This document shows positions 1-11,553 of a stretch of DNA of 64,000 nt, in pieces; the stretch's first letter is position 1, and every line of letters starts with the position of its first letter. A program made the position numbers and the translations under genes. Source of the DNA: Diacronema lutheri (lineage: Eukaryota; Haptophyta; Pavlovophyceae; Pavlovales; Pavlovaceae); the NCBI GenBank assembly GCA_019448385.1, contig JAGTXO010000015.1, forward strand, positions 310,001 to 374,000, in the 5' to 3' direction. Below the pieces are notes generated by a model. The model had not been told where the DNA came from, did not search any database, and saw nothing but the letters and a program-made list of their open reading frames with translations.

Positions 1-177
1 TGCGCTGGCGGGCGCACGAGCCAGCGTGGCTGCACGACGCACAACGCTCGAGCACGCCGCGCGCTCCGCGGCATCGCGACACGAGCGCGCCGGCCGCCCC
101 TCCCCGTGTGCCGACGCGCACCCGGCCGCGCGCGTGCGCGGTGTGCGCGGCTGCCTCCCATCCCGCGCGGCGCGCAG

Positions 178-1358
178 AGGCCCATCCTCGTCAAGGGCCA
201 CGAGCGCGCTCTCACGATGATCAAGTACAACAAGGAGGGCGACCTCCTTTTCACGGTCTCAAAGGACCACCACCCGTCCGTGTGGTACGCGGACAATGGC
301 GAGCACATCGGCACGTATCACGGGCACACGGGCGCAGTGTGGTGCGTCGCCGTGAATGAGAGCTCGACGTTGCTGCTCACCGGCTCGGCCGACAACTCGG
401 CGCGCCTCTGGGACGTGCCCACCGGCAACGAGCTCATGGTCTTTAAGCACCCCGCGCCGGTGCGCGCGGTCGATTTTGCGCTCGGCGACGGCCACTTCCT
501 CACCGCGCTGGACAACATCATGGGCAACAAGCCAACGATCTCGGTGTACGAGCTGACGCCCAACATCCGGCAATCCGCCACCGGCCAGTCCGACAGTCCG
601 ACGCTCAAATTCATCGGACATGACGGCAAGATCAACCGAGCGCTGTGGGGCCCGCTCAACAAAACGATCGTCACGTGCTCCGATGACGCGAGCGTGCGCG
701 TGTGGGATGCGGCGACGGGCGAGCAGATCCACAAGATCCACGCGCATCGCGACAAGGTCACGGACATCCAATATGCGTGGGACGCATCCTTTCTCGTCAC
801 TGCGTCCAAGGACGGCAGCGCGAAGCTCATCGACATGGACTCCTTTGAGATCGTCAAGTCGTACGAGTGCGACCGGCCGCTCAACTCGGCGCACATCTCG
901 CCGTTGCGTGAGTGCCCGTATGTGATCGTCGGCGGCGGGCAGGACGCGATGAGTGTTACGACCACCTCATCCAAAATGGGCAAGCTTGACGCCGTCTTCT
1001 TCCATCTCGTCTTCGAGGACGAACTCGGCTCCGTCAAGGGGCACTTTGGGCCGATCAACACCCTCGCGATCGCGCCGCACGGCAGGAGGTGCGCGCGCGC
1101 GGCCGGGCCGGGGATGGATGGAGGCGCGGCTGTCGGGTCCGTGAAGCGGCATGTTGCGCGACGGGGCGTCCGCGCGCTCACGCGCGCGAAGCGAATGCCC
1201 CGTCGCGGTCGCGGCGCGTGTGCCTCGGCGCGCGGTGCAGCTTTGCGAGCGGGGGCGAGGATGGCTACGTGCGCATCCACCACTTCGACCCGTCCTACTT
1301 CACAGCGGAGGAGGAGGCGTTCAACCCCGCCTTCCTCCAGCCGCCCGCCGAGAAGTGA
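178..1358 (+). CDS. EIF3I: Translation initiation factor eIF3 subunit i, 5' partial
   Basis: WD40 beta-propeller subunit of the cytosolic eIF3 complex, which helps load the 40S ribosome. Two exons are seen, 178-1088 and 1241-1358, joined over a GT-AG intron that splits a serine codon. The joined end reads [18 protein letters not shown], the family hallmark C-terminus. WD repeat motifs include [23 protein letters not shown] and [11 protein letters not shown]. The exon at 178 follows a CAG acceptor and begins [11 protein letters not shown], which normally lies two or three residues after the initiator Met. No ATG followed by a usable donor is visible in 1-177, so the start codon is probably in an exon left of the window. 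The length otherwise matches the family (about 325 residues). Identification is firm; only the first exon is missing. Confidence 0.93.
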
Positions 1359-1471
1359 ATAAGGGGGAGGACGCGGGGCGAGGTGCCCGCCCGTCATGAC
1401 TCACTCATGAGACTGCACGCGATCCGGGATCGTGCCAGGATTTAAAAATTTCAACGCCGTCCGCCATTATT

Positions 1472-1954
1472 ATGCTGCTCGCGCGCCTCACGTCGCACGC
1501 CGTCCGCGCCCCGCGCGGGGCCGGGCGGGCGCGCCTGCTCGCGGCGGGCTCGACGGGAGCGGACGGCACGAGTGCGGGCGAGCTGGAGATGCACAAGTAC
1601 CACGCGGTGGCCAACCGGACGCTCGAATCGCTGCAGGAGCGCATGGAGGCGATGATCGACGAGGGCGACGACGACGGCTCGGATGTCGACTTCTCCGGCG
1701 ACGTGCTGAACCTCACGCTGAGCGGGCACGGGACGTTCGTACTGAATAAGCAGGCGCCCAATAAGCAGATTTGGCTCTCCTCCCCCGTCAGCGGCCCGCA
1801 GCGCTACGACCTCGACGTCGGCTGCCTCGATTGGCTCAACACGCGCGACGGCGCGCCGCTCGGCGCCGTCCTCAGCCGCGACATCGCGCAGCTGACGAAA
1901 AGGGAGGTGCGCTTTGACGTGCGGCAGGCGGTTGAGGACGCGTGGCGCTCGTAG
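1472..1954 (+). CDS. FXN: Frataxin, mitochondrial iron-sulfur cluster assembly factor
   Basis: Single-exon gene of 160 codons. Frataxin works in the mitochondrial matrix, stimulating the cysteine desulfurase complex that builds Fe-S clusters. The N-terminus MLLARLTSHAVRAPRGAGRA is basic and Ser/Arg rich with no acids, as expected of a mitochondrial presequence. The conserved part includes the acidic helix (EAMIDEGDDDGSDVDFSGDV, iron-binding ridge), then LNKQAPNKQIWLSSPVSGP, which matches the frataxin beta-sheet signature. The ATG at 1472 is the first in frame after an AT-rich stretch near 1440-1470 that may hold the promoter. It starts 113 bp after the eIF3i stop on the same strand and ends 115 bp before the stop of the convergent acetyltransferase gene; a 12-bp palindrome lies in that gap at 2015-2026. 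Confidence 0.95.
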   Translation: MLLARLTSHAVRAPRGAGRARLLAAGSTGADGTSAGELEMHKYHAVANRTLESLQERMEAMIDEGDDDGSDVDFSGDVLNLTLSGHGTFVLNKQAPNKQIWLSSPVSGPQRYDLDVGCLDWLNTRDGAPLGAVLSRDIAQLTKREVRFDVRQAVEDAWRS

Positions 1955-2069
1955 CGCGCGACGGTCGCGCGCGACGTACTCTGACTTGATCTCTTTCAAA
2001 ACAACAGTGCGGCTCTTAGCGCTAAGACTTGCCGATCAAGGCGGGCCGCGGTCGCGTGCTGCTCTCGCG

Positions 2070-5000
2070 TCACCTCGTGACAAACGTCGGCTGCGCGCTG
2101 AGCACATCGTGCGAACCGGCCGTCTGCGTCTCCGCCATGCTGTCTCTGCCCCCACACTCTCCATCGGTCGTGCTGGGATCGGTCGGGTGGCGGCTGCCGA
2201 GCGCATGCGTGGCCTCCGCGCCAAAGCCGTCGGCGGCGAGGCCGACCTCCGTGCATTGCGCGCAGATGTAACGTTCCATCGTCTCCGCTTGCTCGGGCGC
2301 GATCGAGACGCACGCGGAGTGGAACCTGCGGTGGTGGCGGTGGTGGCGGTGGCGGCGGTGGCGGCGGTGGTGGCGGTGGGCGGAGCCGGCGGCGCGCGGT
2401 GCACGTGAGCACCCTCGAGGGGGGGGGGGGGGGGCAGGGGGCTGCGACGTGGGTCGTCGGGCGAGCGCCGCCCTCCCGGCCAGGCGGGGCGAGTTGGGGA
2501 AGTGCGCGGTGCGGTTACCAATTGTCACAGACGTCACAACCCACCATGTGCGTGTTATCGTCACGCCGTCCTCGCGAGCACGAGGGCACACAGACGAGGC
2601 GCGGAGGAGGAGGCTTGTGCGTGAGGTGGTGTAACAGCATCATAGTGGAATACTGGGCGTATCTGTTACGTGTGGTGACACCGGGCGCGGTGACGGGCGC
2701 GGTGACGGGCGGCGAGCGGCAGGTGAACGCGGGTGGCAGAACATGTCGGGGCGCTCAGGGCGCGCGCTGGCGAGGGGATGGGCCGAGATGGGGGGATGGG
2801 CCGAGGTGGGGGGATGGGCCGAGATGGGGGGATGGGCCGAGGTGGGGGGATGGGCCGAGGTGGGGGGATGGGCCGAGGTGGGGGGATGGGCCGAGGTGGG
2901 GGGATGGGCCGTGGTGGGGGGATGGGCCGAGGTGGGGGGATGGGCCGAGGTGGGGGGATGGGCCGAGGTGGGGGGATGGGCCGAGGTGGGGGGATGGGCC
3001 GAGGTGGGGGGATGGGCCGAGGTGGGGGGATGGGCCGAGGTGGGGGGATGGGCCGAGGTGGGGGGATGGGCCGAGCTGGGGGGATGGGCCGAGGTGGGAG
3101 GATGGGCCGAGGTGGGGGGATGGGCCGTGGTGAGTTCCTCTCGGCGCGCGCGCGCCGAAGGTCGCACACACACGCATGCACACTCACCTCTCAGAATTGA
3201 ACTGCCAGTGTGAGAGTTGACAGTGAGAGAGCAGGCCTTCTCGCGAATTGGCAAGCGAGTTGGTCACCTCGGGGTCGAGGTCCGTCTGCGGCGAGCCGCT
3301 GAGCTCGGAAAGCTGCGCGACGAGGAAATTGCGCTTCGAGTGCTGCGCGCGGGGAAGGGAAGGGGGGGGGGGGGGGGGGGGAGCACGTGGGCGGGGCCAG
3401 CGGGATTGGCGGGCACACGGGCGGGTGAGGAGAGGAAGGGACTTTGAGCGCGCGCGCGCTCTCAAGGCACCGCGTGTGCGGCGGTGGCGTCGTCGAAGCG
3501 CAGCGCGCATGGGCCGGTGATCTCGACCAGGGTCGTAACCCGGTGTGGATCCCGTGCGAGCGGGGTCGCAATGAGCGCATGGCGGCGTGTTGCGGTGCAT
3601 GGCGAGGCGAGGCGGGAGGAGGAGGGGGGGGGGGGGGGGGGCAAGCGGCGCGTGCTGCGGGCGGCGAAGCGGGGCGAAAGGGCGCGAATGACGCGCGCGT
3701 GCCTGAATCTCCTGCTGTGCGCGCTGCACCACCGCCTGCGCGTGCAGCTTGTCGAGCTTGGCGCCGCCAACGCCGTTGCCGCCCGACTCACCTGCGCGGT
3801 GATTAGTGGGTGGGTGGGTGGGTGGGTGGGTGGGTGGGTGGGTGGGTGGGTGGGTGGGTGGATGGGTGATTAGTAAGTGGGTGGGTGGGTGAGTGGGTGA
3901 GTGGGTGAGTGGGTGGGTGGGTGGGTGGGTGGATGGGTGATTAGTAAGTGGGTAAGTGGGCAAGTGGGTGGGTGGGTAGGTGATTAGTGGGTGGGTGGGT
4001 GGGTGGGTGGGTGGGTGAGTGGGTGGGTGGGTGAGTGGGTGGGTGGGTGAGTGGGTGGGTGGGTGAGTGGGTGGGTGGGTGAGTGAATGGGTGGCGCGGC
4101 GGTTGAGAAGGCGGCGTGGCTCGCGGGGGGAGGGGAGGGGGGAGGGAGGGGGAGGGAGGGGGGGGGGGGGGGGGGGGGCAAGTGCAGCGCGCGCACTGTG
4201 CTCGTGCTCAATCCGCAGGAGTAATTCGGGAATCGTCGCCGCCCATTGGTCGCCGTGGAACATGGGGATCTCGCGGATTGATCTCATCTCCGCATATATG
4301 TCAGCCATCGATCCTGCGGGGGCAAGGAGAGGGAGGGGGGGGGGGGGGGGGGTCGCCACGAGTCAATTGGCGAGGTGGCTAGTTGGAGGAGGGACGGGGG
4401 AAGGGGAAAGAGGAGAGAGGGGCAGACACACGGGCATGCGCGGCGCGCAGCGCGCGGCGCGCGATGTGCGACGTGGCCCTGCTCACCAAACTTTTTGACA
4501 ATGTCGCGCTCCTTGGCCTTGTCGAGCATTTGCACGTACCTGTCACGGGTCGTAACGGGGTCGTGACGGGGTCGTGACGGGGTCGTGACGGGGTCGTGAC
4601 GGGCGCGCGGCGGTGACGGGCGGCAGTTGCACGGGGCGGTGGGCTCGCTGCGCGCTCGGCGGCGAAGCGCTCGGCGGCGAGCCCGCCCTGCGCGCGCGCG
4701 CGTGTACCATGAGCGCAGCTTGTCACGCTTCATCGGTCGCTTGTGCTGGTCGGGCCGCGCGAAGAAGATGTACTCGTCGCCCACCTTTGGCGGCTCGACC
4801 CAGATGTGTACCCACTTGAAGCCGATGATCCGTACATATCTGCCGGCGAGTACGGGGAGGCACGTGAGCGGGCTCGGTCGTGATGTGAGCGGGAGGCAAG
4901 GGGCGGAAGGCAGCGGGGTAAGGGGGTATGGGCATGGGCATGGGCTTTTCAAAGGGGGGTTCTCAAGGCAATTGGCAGGGAACTCGCACGCGCGTGGCGC

Positions 5001-6950
5001 GCACGCGAGGTACGCGACGAGGATGGCGTGGTAGACAACGGTGCGCTGCCCAGGCGGCGAGCACTCAAAGTATCGCACACTGAAGGAGGGGCGGCGCCGC
5101 CCAAAAGGGCGGGAAACGGGGGAAGGCAGCGGGTGGCAAGAGGCCACGTGGTCAGTCGGCGCCACGCGCGCCACGCGCGCGGGACGGGCGATCGCTGCGC
5201 GCACGAGTCGAGGTATGAGATGTACACGCGGTTCTTGTTGGGCTCGGGGCAGTCCTCGCCGTACTCCTGCACGTACCTGCGCGACGGGTGGGTTGGGAAG
5301 AGAGAGGCGGTTGCGAAATCACAAGGGTGTATTCTCATGGGCGGTTGCGCGATCGATAAGCGGTTGTGCGATGGGTAGGCGGTTGCGCAGGAGCTGCGCG
5401 CGAGCAGGTGCTGCGGGTCACTGGCACGGAGGAGGGGCGGGGGCGGGGGCGGGCGGCATCGCGAGCTGGCGCGCGAAGGGACGCACATTGCGAAGAAGGC
5501 CACGTCGATGCCGTCGCGTTTCTGGAAGGCGACGAGGGCTTTTGACCGATACGGGAATTCCGACGGGTAGGGGCCGCCGATCGCGAACATTCGCTGCACC
5601 ATCTCCTCCGAACAGTGCGACTGCTCGAAGACAGACGAGATGAGGCGAATCCGCACCTGCCCTCGCGCACGCGCGCGCGCGCATCCATGGCGACGCCGTC
5701 GATTGCCCGCCCAACCGCCCAACCGCCCAACCGCCCGCCGGGCCGAGTCGGCGGCCCAGAGGTGCGCGCGTGAGCAGCGCGCGCGCGCGGCGCGGCGCGG
5801 CGCGGCGCGGCGCGCCGTGGCGCGGGGCTGGGCTGGGCTGGGCGGGGCGGGGCTGGCCGGGGCGGGGCGGGGCGGGGCGGGGCGGGGCGGGGCGGGGCGG
5901 GGCGGGGCGGGGCGAAGTGCTGCCGTGCAGCGCACAGCCCCTTTAGCCCCTTACACCCGACACGGCCAGTCACGCCATCACGCCGTGGCCGCGCGCCCCG
6001 CGCGTGCCGCCGCGCGCCGCACCGGCTCGTGCGTGATGCCCGCCTTCTCGAGCTCCTCCGCCACCGCCTCCTCCACGTGCCTCGACAGGTGGGTGTGCGG
6101 CAGCGCTTCCGCCGTGTGCCGCGCCCATGGCGCCCTCGCGCGCAGCTCGTCCGTTGGGTCGGCGAGCACGCAGCGCACGCAATAAAAAGGCGCGCGCCGT
6201 CGGTCCGTCCGCGCCTCGCTTTGTAAAACCTCGTCGTACATGCCGCACACGAAATGGTACCTGCGGCGACGGCGTGTGCGGCGGTCGCGCGTGGCGCGCG
6301 AGCGGCGCGCCCCTTCGCGTGAGCGACGTGCCGCGCGTGCCGCCCCACAACGGCATCGGCAGGCTGGGCGCCGCATGGCGCGCAATTGGCGGCCCTTCGC
6401 GTGGGCGTCCTCAACGGCATCGGCGAGCTGCGCGGGGTGTAAAGGCGCGCGCGTCGCGAGCGCCGCGGCGCGGCGGCGTCGGGCGCTGGGCGCGCGCGGC
6501 GCGTGCGCACCACAGCCGGCAGCCATCGCACTCGACCCACCGCAGGTCCTCCTCACCGGACAGCGCCGGACCGTTGCCGTCGCGCTGCGGCACGGCCAGC
6601 TCGCGGAAGTCCGCCCAGTCGAGCGCGCCACCTTCGCGCTGCAAGATACGAAGCACATCGGAGCCGAGCGAGGATTGGTCCATCTGCCGCAGCCGCTGGA
6701 AGCACGGGTTGCACAGCCGGAGCGTGCCGGGCGCGCTCGCGCGCCGCGCGCCGTCGAGAGACTCCTGGTAGTAACTGCGCGTGGGCCGTTGCATCACGCG
6801 CTTGCAGTAGTCGCAAAAGAGCGGCAATTCGGCGAGGAGCATGTGGTGCTTCTCGCAGTGCGCGCACGCAAGCCGCAGGTCCGATCGGCATACACCGCTC
6901 ATCGTCTCGCAATCGCCACAGCTGATGCCCTCCGCGCCCACGCCGCCCGC

Positions 6951-6982
<32 letters not shown>

Positions 6983-7986
6983 GCTCTGAGCGCAGCGCGA
7001 CGGTGAACGTCTGGTGTTCCTCCTCCGCAGCGGTCACCTTGCCCAGCCGCCAGCACAGCCCCGACTCGTCGGCGACGAGCACCTCGACGGGGTAGCCCAC
7101 CTTGAACTCGTCCTCGAGGGCGCCCTGCGCTCGCGCGGAGTCCATCGCCGCGTCGTCGTCAGCGCCGGCCCCGCCGCCGTTCTCCGACATCGAGCGCTCG
7201 TTGCGAGAGTGCTCGTCGATGGAGGACTTGGCCTCGTGCTTGATCAACTGCGCCTTGCGCTGCGCCGCCAGCACGCGCAGCTCCTCCGACGAGCGGCCGG
7301 CCGCGGCGCTGCACAACGGCGCACCGGCGGCGCCCGTCTGCTCCGCGCGCCGCTTGCGCGCACCCGACGTCATCATCGAGCCGAGGTGGACGGCGGGGCC
7401 AGCCGAGTCGAAGACGCGCGAGATCTGCTTCTGCTGGCCCGGCGTGTCCGATTCGCGCCACAGCTTGATGCGTATTCGCGCGAACGGCGGCATGTCAAAG
7501 TCTGCCGTCCATGGAGGCATCGGAGAGAAGCCGCTCGGCTGCGGCGGGCTCGGCGCGCAGCAGCTCACGTCGTCAGACGCGCGCGTGCCGCTCACACCGT
7601 TGGCGCCCGCCGCGCCCGCCGCGCCCGCCGCAGCCGCGCGGCTTGGGCTCGCGTATGAAGCCGCAGGCGCGGCCATAATTAATGAAGTGATCCCGCGCCG
7701 CGCGCCGACCGGCAACGACGCGCGCGCGTCGGTGTCGGCTGCGTCGGCCGCGCCGGCCGCCGCGCCGGACGGCGCGGCCGGCAGGACCCGGTGGCTCGCG
7801 GGCGCCGGCGCGCAGGTCGGTGCGCCGTCCGCGTCAACGCGCGCCTTTTTCCTCTTCTCCTTTGCGCGCTGCTGCTGCAGCTTTGACGCGGCAGAGGGCA
7901 CGCTGGCGTGGCACGCGCCGCTCGCGCGCGCACCGCCGCCGCCGCGCCCGCCGCCGCCGCCGCGCCCGCGCCCACCGCGCCCGCCC

Positions 7987-8050
<64 letters not shown>

Positions 8051-8389
8051 GCGGCGCGGCCGCGGCGCTGGCCACGGGCTCGTCGTCAAACTGCTCGTCG
8101 GGGAAATCAAATTTGAGCGCCTCGAGGCCGACGCCAGTGTCCAATCGCATTGCGCCGTCCCAACTGTCACTGCCAGCACCGGCGCCATCATCGCCGGCGC
8201 CGCCACCGCCGCCGAGGCTGTCCAGCAAGAGTCCGGATGAGCCGTTGGGCGCGTGTCCGGGAGCGCAGCCGCCGAGGCCGAGGTCAGAGAGGTCAGGCCA
8301 CTGCATGCGTAGTTGCGCCTTCTGCCGCGCCTGCGCCTGCGCCTGCACCTGCGCCTGCGCCTGCGCCTGCTGGCGCGCGTGCGCGTGCG

Positions 8390-8462
<73 letters not shown>

Positions 8463-11400
8463 ATGTTGCTGCTGCTGCTGCAGCTGCAGCTGCTGCTGCG
8501 CCAACGCGGCGCGAACCTGCGCCTGCGCCCGCTGCCGCGCCTGCGCCTGCTGCGCTTGCCGCTGCTGCTGCTGCTGCAGCTGCAGCTGCAGCAGCTGCCA
8601 CGGCGGCAACTCGCCTCGCGCGGCGGCGGCCTGCAACTGCGCAGCCGCACCGCTGCCGAGAAGAGCGAGCAGGTCCTGCCGCTGCAACTGCGCGTGCGCG
8701 TGCGCCTGCACAGCCTGCGCCTGCGCCTGCGCCTGCTGCAGCGTGTGCATTGTCAGCGCCGTATCCTGCCTGTGCAGCGACGCAAGCGCGCGCGCCGTGT
8801 CCTTCCCCGGCCGCGGGGACGGCGCAAGTGGCGCAAGGCCCTGCGCGGCACTCGAACCGAGTTGCCCGTCGAGCGGCGGCACGGCGGTGCCGCCCTCAGC
8901 CTTGGGCGCCGTGCCGAGCGCCGCCGCCAGCAACGACGCCGCCGTCGCCGCCGCGGGCTGCGGCTGCGCCTGCCCGTGCAGCATCGGCGTAGCAATGCTC
9001 GGCGGCGGAGCCAAGGGCGCGCGCGCATTCTCCGTGCGCGCTCTTTTAATTCGCTCGTTCAGCTTGTGGCAGGTGAGGCATTGCGTGTTGCGGCACGTGC
9101 GCACGTGCTGCAGCAGCATCTGCTTGACGCGCATCGAATCAAGTTGCGAGCTGCCGCCGACGCCGGGCGGTCGGCCGGCAGCGGGCGGCGGCACGCCGAT
9201 CGCTGCGCCGTCAGCGCCGCCGGCGCGCACGCGCACGGGGAGGAGATTCGGGTCGTCGGCGTGGTGGCGCGGCGGCTGCGACGGCAGCTGCGCGATCGGC
9301 GGCAGCTGCGCGCCGGGCGGCGCGAGCGGCGCGGCGAGGCTGGGCACACCCTCGCCGCCAGCGCCGCCTGCCGGCTGCAGCTGCGGCGTCGCCTGCGGCG
9401 CAAGCAGCGCCTGCGGCTGCTGCTGCTGGGGCGCGCGCTGTAGCAGAGACGCGTGCGCCTGCGCCTGCGCGAGATGCGTGGCGCTCGGCGCGGCGGGCCG
9501 CGCCAGCGCCGCGGCATCGCGGATCGCCGCGCCATTCAGCTGCGCGCCACCGCTCGTCGTGCCGAGCAAGACCCTCCACAGGCGGCACACGCGGCACACA
9601 AGGCTGTCTTGCTTGCACACGCTGACATGCACCTCCATGCGCTTGATCACGTTCTTGGTGCCCGCGCAGCTGGGCTCGAGGCACAGGGGCGCGACGCAGT
9701 GGAACGCGTGCACGAGCGCCTGCACGGGCAGCTGCTTGTTGTCCAGCGGCGCCGATCGCGACAACGCGCCATCCTGAGCGGCGGTTTCGCCAGCCGACAT
9801 GGATGATGGATTCCTGCCATCGCTCCGCTTGCGCGCGAGCGATGGCGGCGGCTGCGGCGGCTGCGTGGCAGGGGCGTCAAGCGGTTGGCGCATACCCGCT
9901 TGCACACCGTGCGGCGCGCTTGCCGAGGCCAGCTGCGGCGCGGGTGCGTTGGGCTCGGATTTGACGGGCGCGCCGAGCACGGGCCTGACCGTCGGCACGC
10001 CGCAGGACGCGGACGGCGCGAAGGCGCACGAGACGCCCATCGCTCCGCCTGCCGACGGCACGCGCGCGGGCGGCTGCAGCTGCGCGTTCGCGCTGCACGC
10101 GGGCAACGGCTGCAGCTCAGCCGGAGGCGGGCCCAGAACACCCGGCCCCAAAACACCCAAGGCGTTGAGCAGTGCACCGGGCTGCGGCGGCGGCGGCGGC
10201 GGCTGCTGCTGCGAGCCGCTGAATGCGGCGGACAAGCGCGGCGCGGCGCGCTCCAGGCCATCCACCGCGACGCCCGCGCTCACGCCTGCTGCAGCGGCCG
10301 CGGCCGCAGCCGCAGCCGACGGCGCCAAAAACGTCGTGTCCACAACCGCGCTTGCGCCCGCGCTCGGCCCGCGCTGCAGCTGCGGCGGCAATAATAATGG
10401 CGGCGGTCGTGCAAGCGCAAGCACGCTCGCGCCACGGGCCTCGTGCGCGGCACCCGCGGCGCCTGGCGGCACAGTCGCGGCGAAGCGGAGCGACGCATCC
10501 AGAGAGGCAGAGGCAGGCGGAAGGTCGAAAGCGCCCGCTCCGTTGGCCGCAAGCGCTTGCCGCCTCGCGAACTCGGCGGCGGGCTGCAAAGTGCCATCCA
10601 TCCGATTAACGGCGCTGAGCGCCTGGGCGGCGCAGCTGTCGCCGTCGCCGAGCCCGGCGAGCGTTGCGGGCGGGACGGCGGGCGCGAGCGGGGCAACGGC
10701 GAGCTGCTGCAGCTGCTGCAGCTGCACAGCCGCCACCGGCTGCGTTGATTGCGGCGCGTGCGGCTGCGCCGGCGCTGGCTGAGGCATTCCGCACGGCGCA
10801 ATGGGCTCCGGTGCGGCCGTTGCGCCAACGGCGCCGACGACTGCGCCGGGTAATCTCTGCGGCAGCGCAGCGTGCCGCGCGGCATCGGGTGGCGGCGCGA
10901 CGCTGCCGCCCTGCGGGCATGGCGCATTTGCAGCGGCCTGCGCGCTCGCCGGCGGCAGCTGCGGCGCGGCGACGATCGCGGGCGCTTGCCCTAGCGACGC
11001 CGCCTCGCCGGCGTTGGCGAGGCGACGTTGGCGCTGGCCCTCGTTGATGTGCGGCACCATTGAGCGGAGCGCCTCGCGCAGCGCTTCCGTGCCGGCGACC
11101 ATTCGCAACTCTTGCTGCAGCTGCGCGCTCGACGACCGCGGTGCGCAGTCGCGGCGCGGCGCGCGGTCGCGCGGCGCGTGGTGCGTGGCGGGCGTCACGC
11201 GGTAAGCAGCGGGGCGGCGTGCGCGTTGGCGTGCGAACACAGGCGGCCAAAGGCTCGCGCGGTGCAGGCGCGAGCCATGCGTGCCGCGCGGGCGCGCCAC
11301 GGGCCAGGCTGCGGGCCGCTGCCGGCGCGCGCTCGCGGCGCACGCCAGGCGCGCGTCGCGCGCACCTCCGGCTTGCCGAGCTCCTTGCGCATGTAGCGCG

Positions 11401-11503
11401 CGAGCATGTCGTTGAGCTGGTCATGCTTCTCCGTCGGCAAGAAGGACTGCACAGACCGGATGAGCTCGGGCACCGACAGGCTCACCGGTTGGGCGCCTTC
11501 CAT
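2070..11503 (-). CDS. HAC: p300/CBP (HAC)-type histone acetyltransferase, 13 exons
   Basis: Nuclear KAT11-family lysine acetyltransferase and transcription co-activator. Exons: 11503-11366, 11120-6511, 6260-6023, 5656-5487, 5276-5205, 5079-5005, 4839-4708, 4539-4487, 4313-4197, 3791-3703, 3342-3188, 2662-2519, 2325-2070; all phases agree and give about 2082 residues. Order: a TAZ zinc domain (about 505-740, split by a long insertion), poly-Gln and poly-Gly tracts, a CBP-type Cys-rich zinc region (1450-1500), a PHD finger (WVECDGCRLW|YHFVCGMYDE), then the HAT domain (1662-1880) with YPSEFPYRSKALVAFQK, RVYISYLDS, HAILVAYL and KLRSWY, all close to plant HAC1. After the HAT comes FHGDQW and a DPEV...HWQF block, then a second PHD finger. 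Plant and animal relatives have ZZ and TAZ2 there; none is seen. Intron 10 is GC-AG. The start is the ATG near a divergent amidohydrolase; an upstream in-frame ATG at 11578 would overlap that gene. Confidence 0.9.
2778..3131. repeat. 18-bp minisatellite, about 20 copies, in HAC intron 11
   Basis: Tandem array with unit gatgggccgaggtggggg, starting near 2778 and ending near 3131. Copies differ by single bases (gaga for gagg, gtgg for gagg, gctg). It lies entirely inside the intron between HAC exons 11 and 12 (3187-2663). Because 18 is a multiple of three and no frame holds a stop, it makes long meaningless ORFs in four frames. Confidence 0.97.
3806..4093. repeat. Imperfect (GGGT)n array in HAC intron 9
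   Basis: About 290 bp of GGGT tetranucleotides broken by GAGT, GGAT and short gattagtaagt interruptions that recur as a higher-order repeat. It sits in the intron between HAC exons 9 and 10. On the plus strand it has the run pattern of G-quadruplex DNA; on the transcribed (minus) sense it is pyrimidine and adenine rich. Confidence 0.95.
4546..4603. repeat. 11-bp tandem repeat in HAC intron 7
   Basis: Five to six copies of ggggtcgtgac lie just outside exon 8, within about 10 bp of its 3' splice site at 4540-4542. On the gene's sense strand this reads gtcaccgtc-like, so the 3' end of the intron is built largely of the repeat. Confidence 0.9.
5823..5914. repeat. GGGGC pentanucleotide-rich array in HAC intron 3
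   Basis: Near-continuous ggggc units, with a few ggctg variants at the left end, inside the intron between HAC exons 3 and 4 (6022-5657). The gene reads it as ccccg. The cytosine-rich sense strand lies upstream of the acceptor at 5657. Confidence 0.9.
8391..8461. repeat. CTG/CAG trinucleotide run encoding poly-Gln in HAC
   Basis: About 23 pure CTG triplets on the plus strand, read as CAG on the coding (minus) strand, giving a glutamine tract near residues 933-956 of the acetyltransferase. Flanking sequence continues as mixed Gln/Ala/Leu repeats, typical of co-activator activation regions. A separate run of GCC triplets at about 7996-8048 encodes poly-Gly in the same exon. Confidence 0.95.
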
Positions 11504-11553
11504 GCGCGCCGGGGCGTCGACCCGCCGGCCGCCTACCTTGCCCCTCTCGATCG

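Noticed and set aside
318-1397. 359-codon antisense ORF over eIF3i
   Set aside because: The plus strand clearly encodes eIF3i; in this GC-rich DNA antisense frames often stay open.
2640-3254. Repetitive ORFs in four frames over the 18-bp minisatellite
   Set aside because: They follow from the repeat length and lack of stops; the array is inside an intron of the acetyltransferase.
7102-8463. 453-codon plus-strand ORF with poly-Cys/Ala/Pro
   Set aside because: Mirror of the Gln/Gly-rich HAC exon 2; no similarity and extreme composition.
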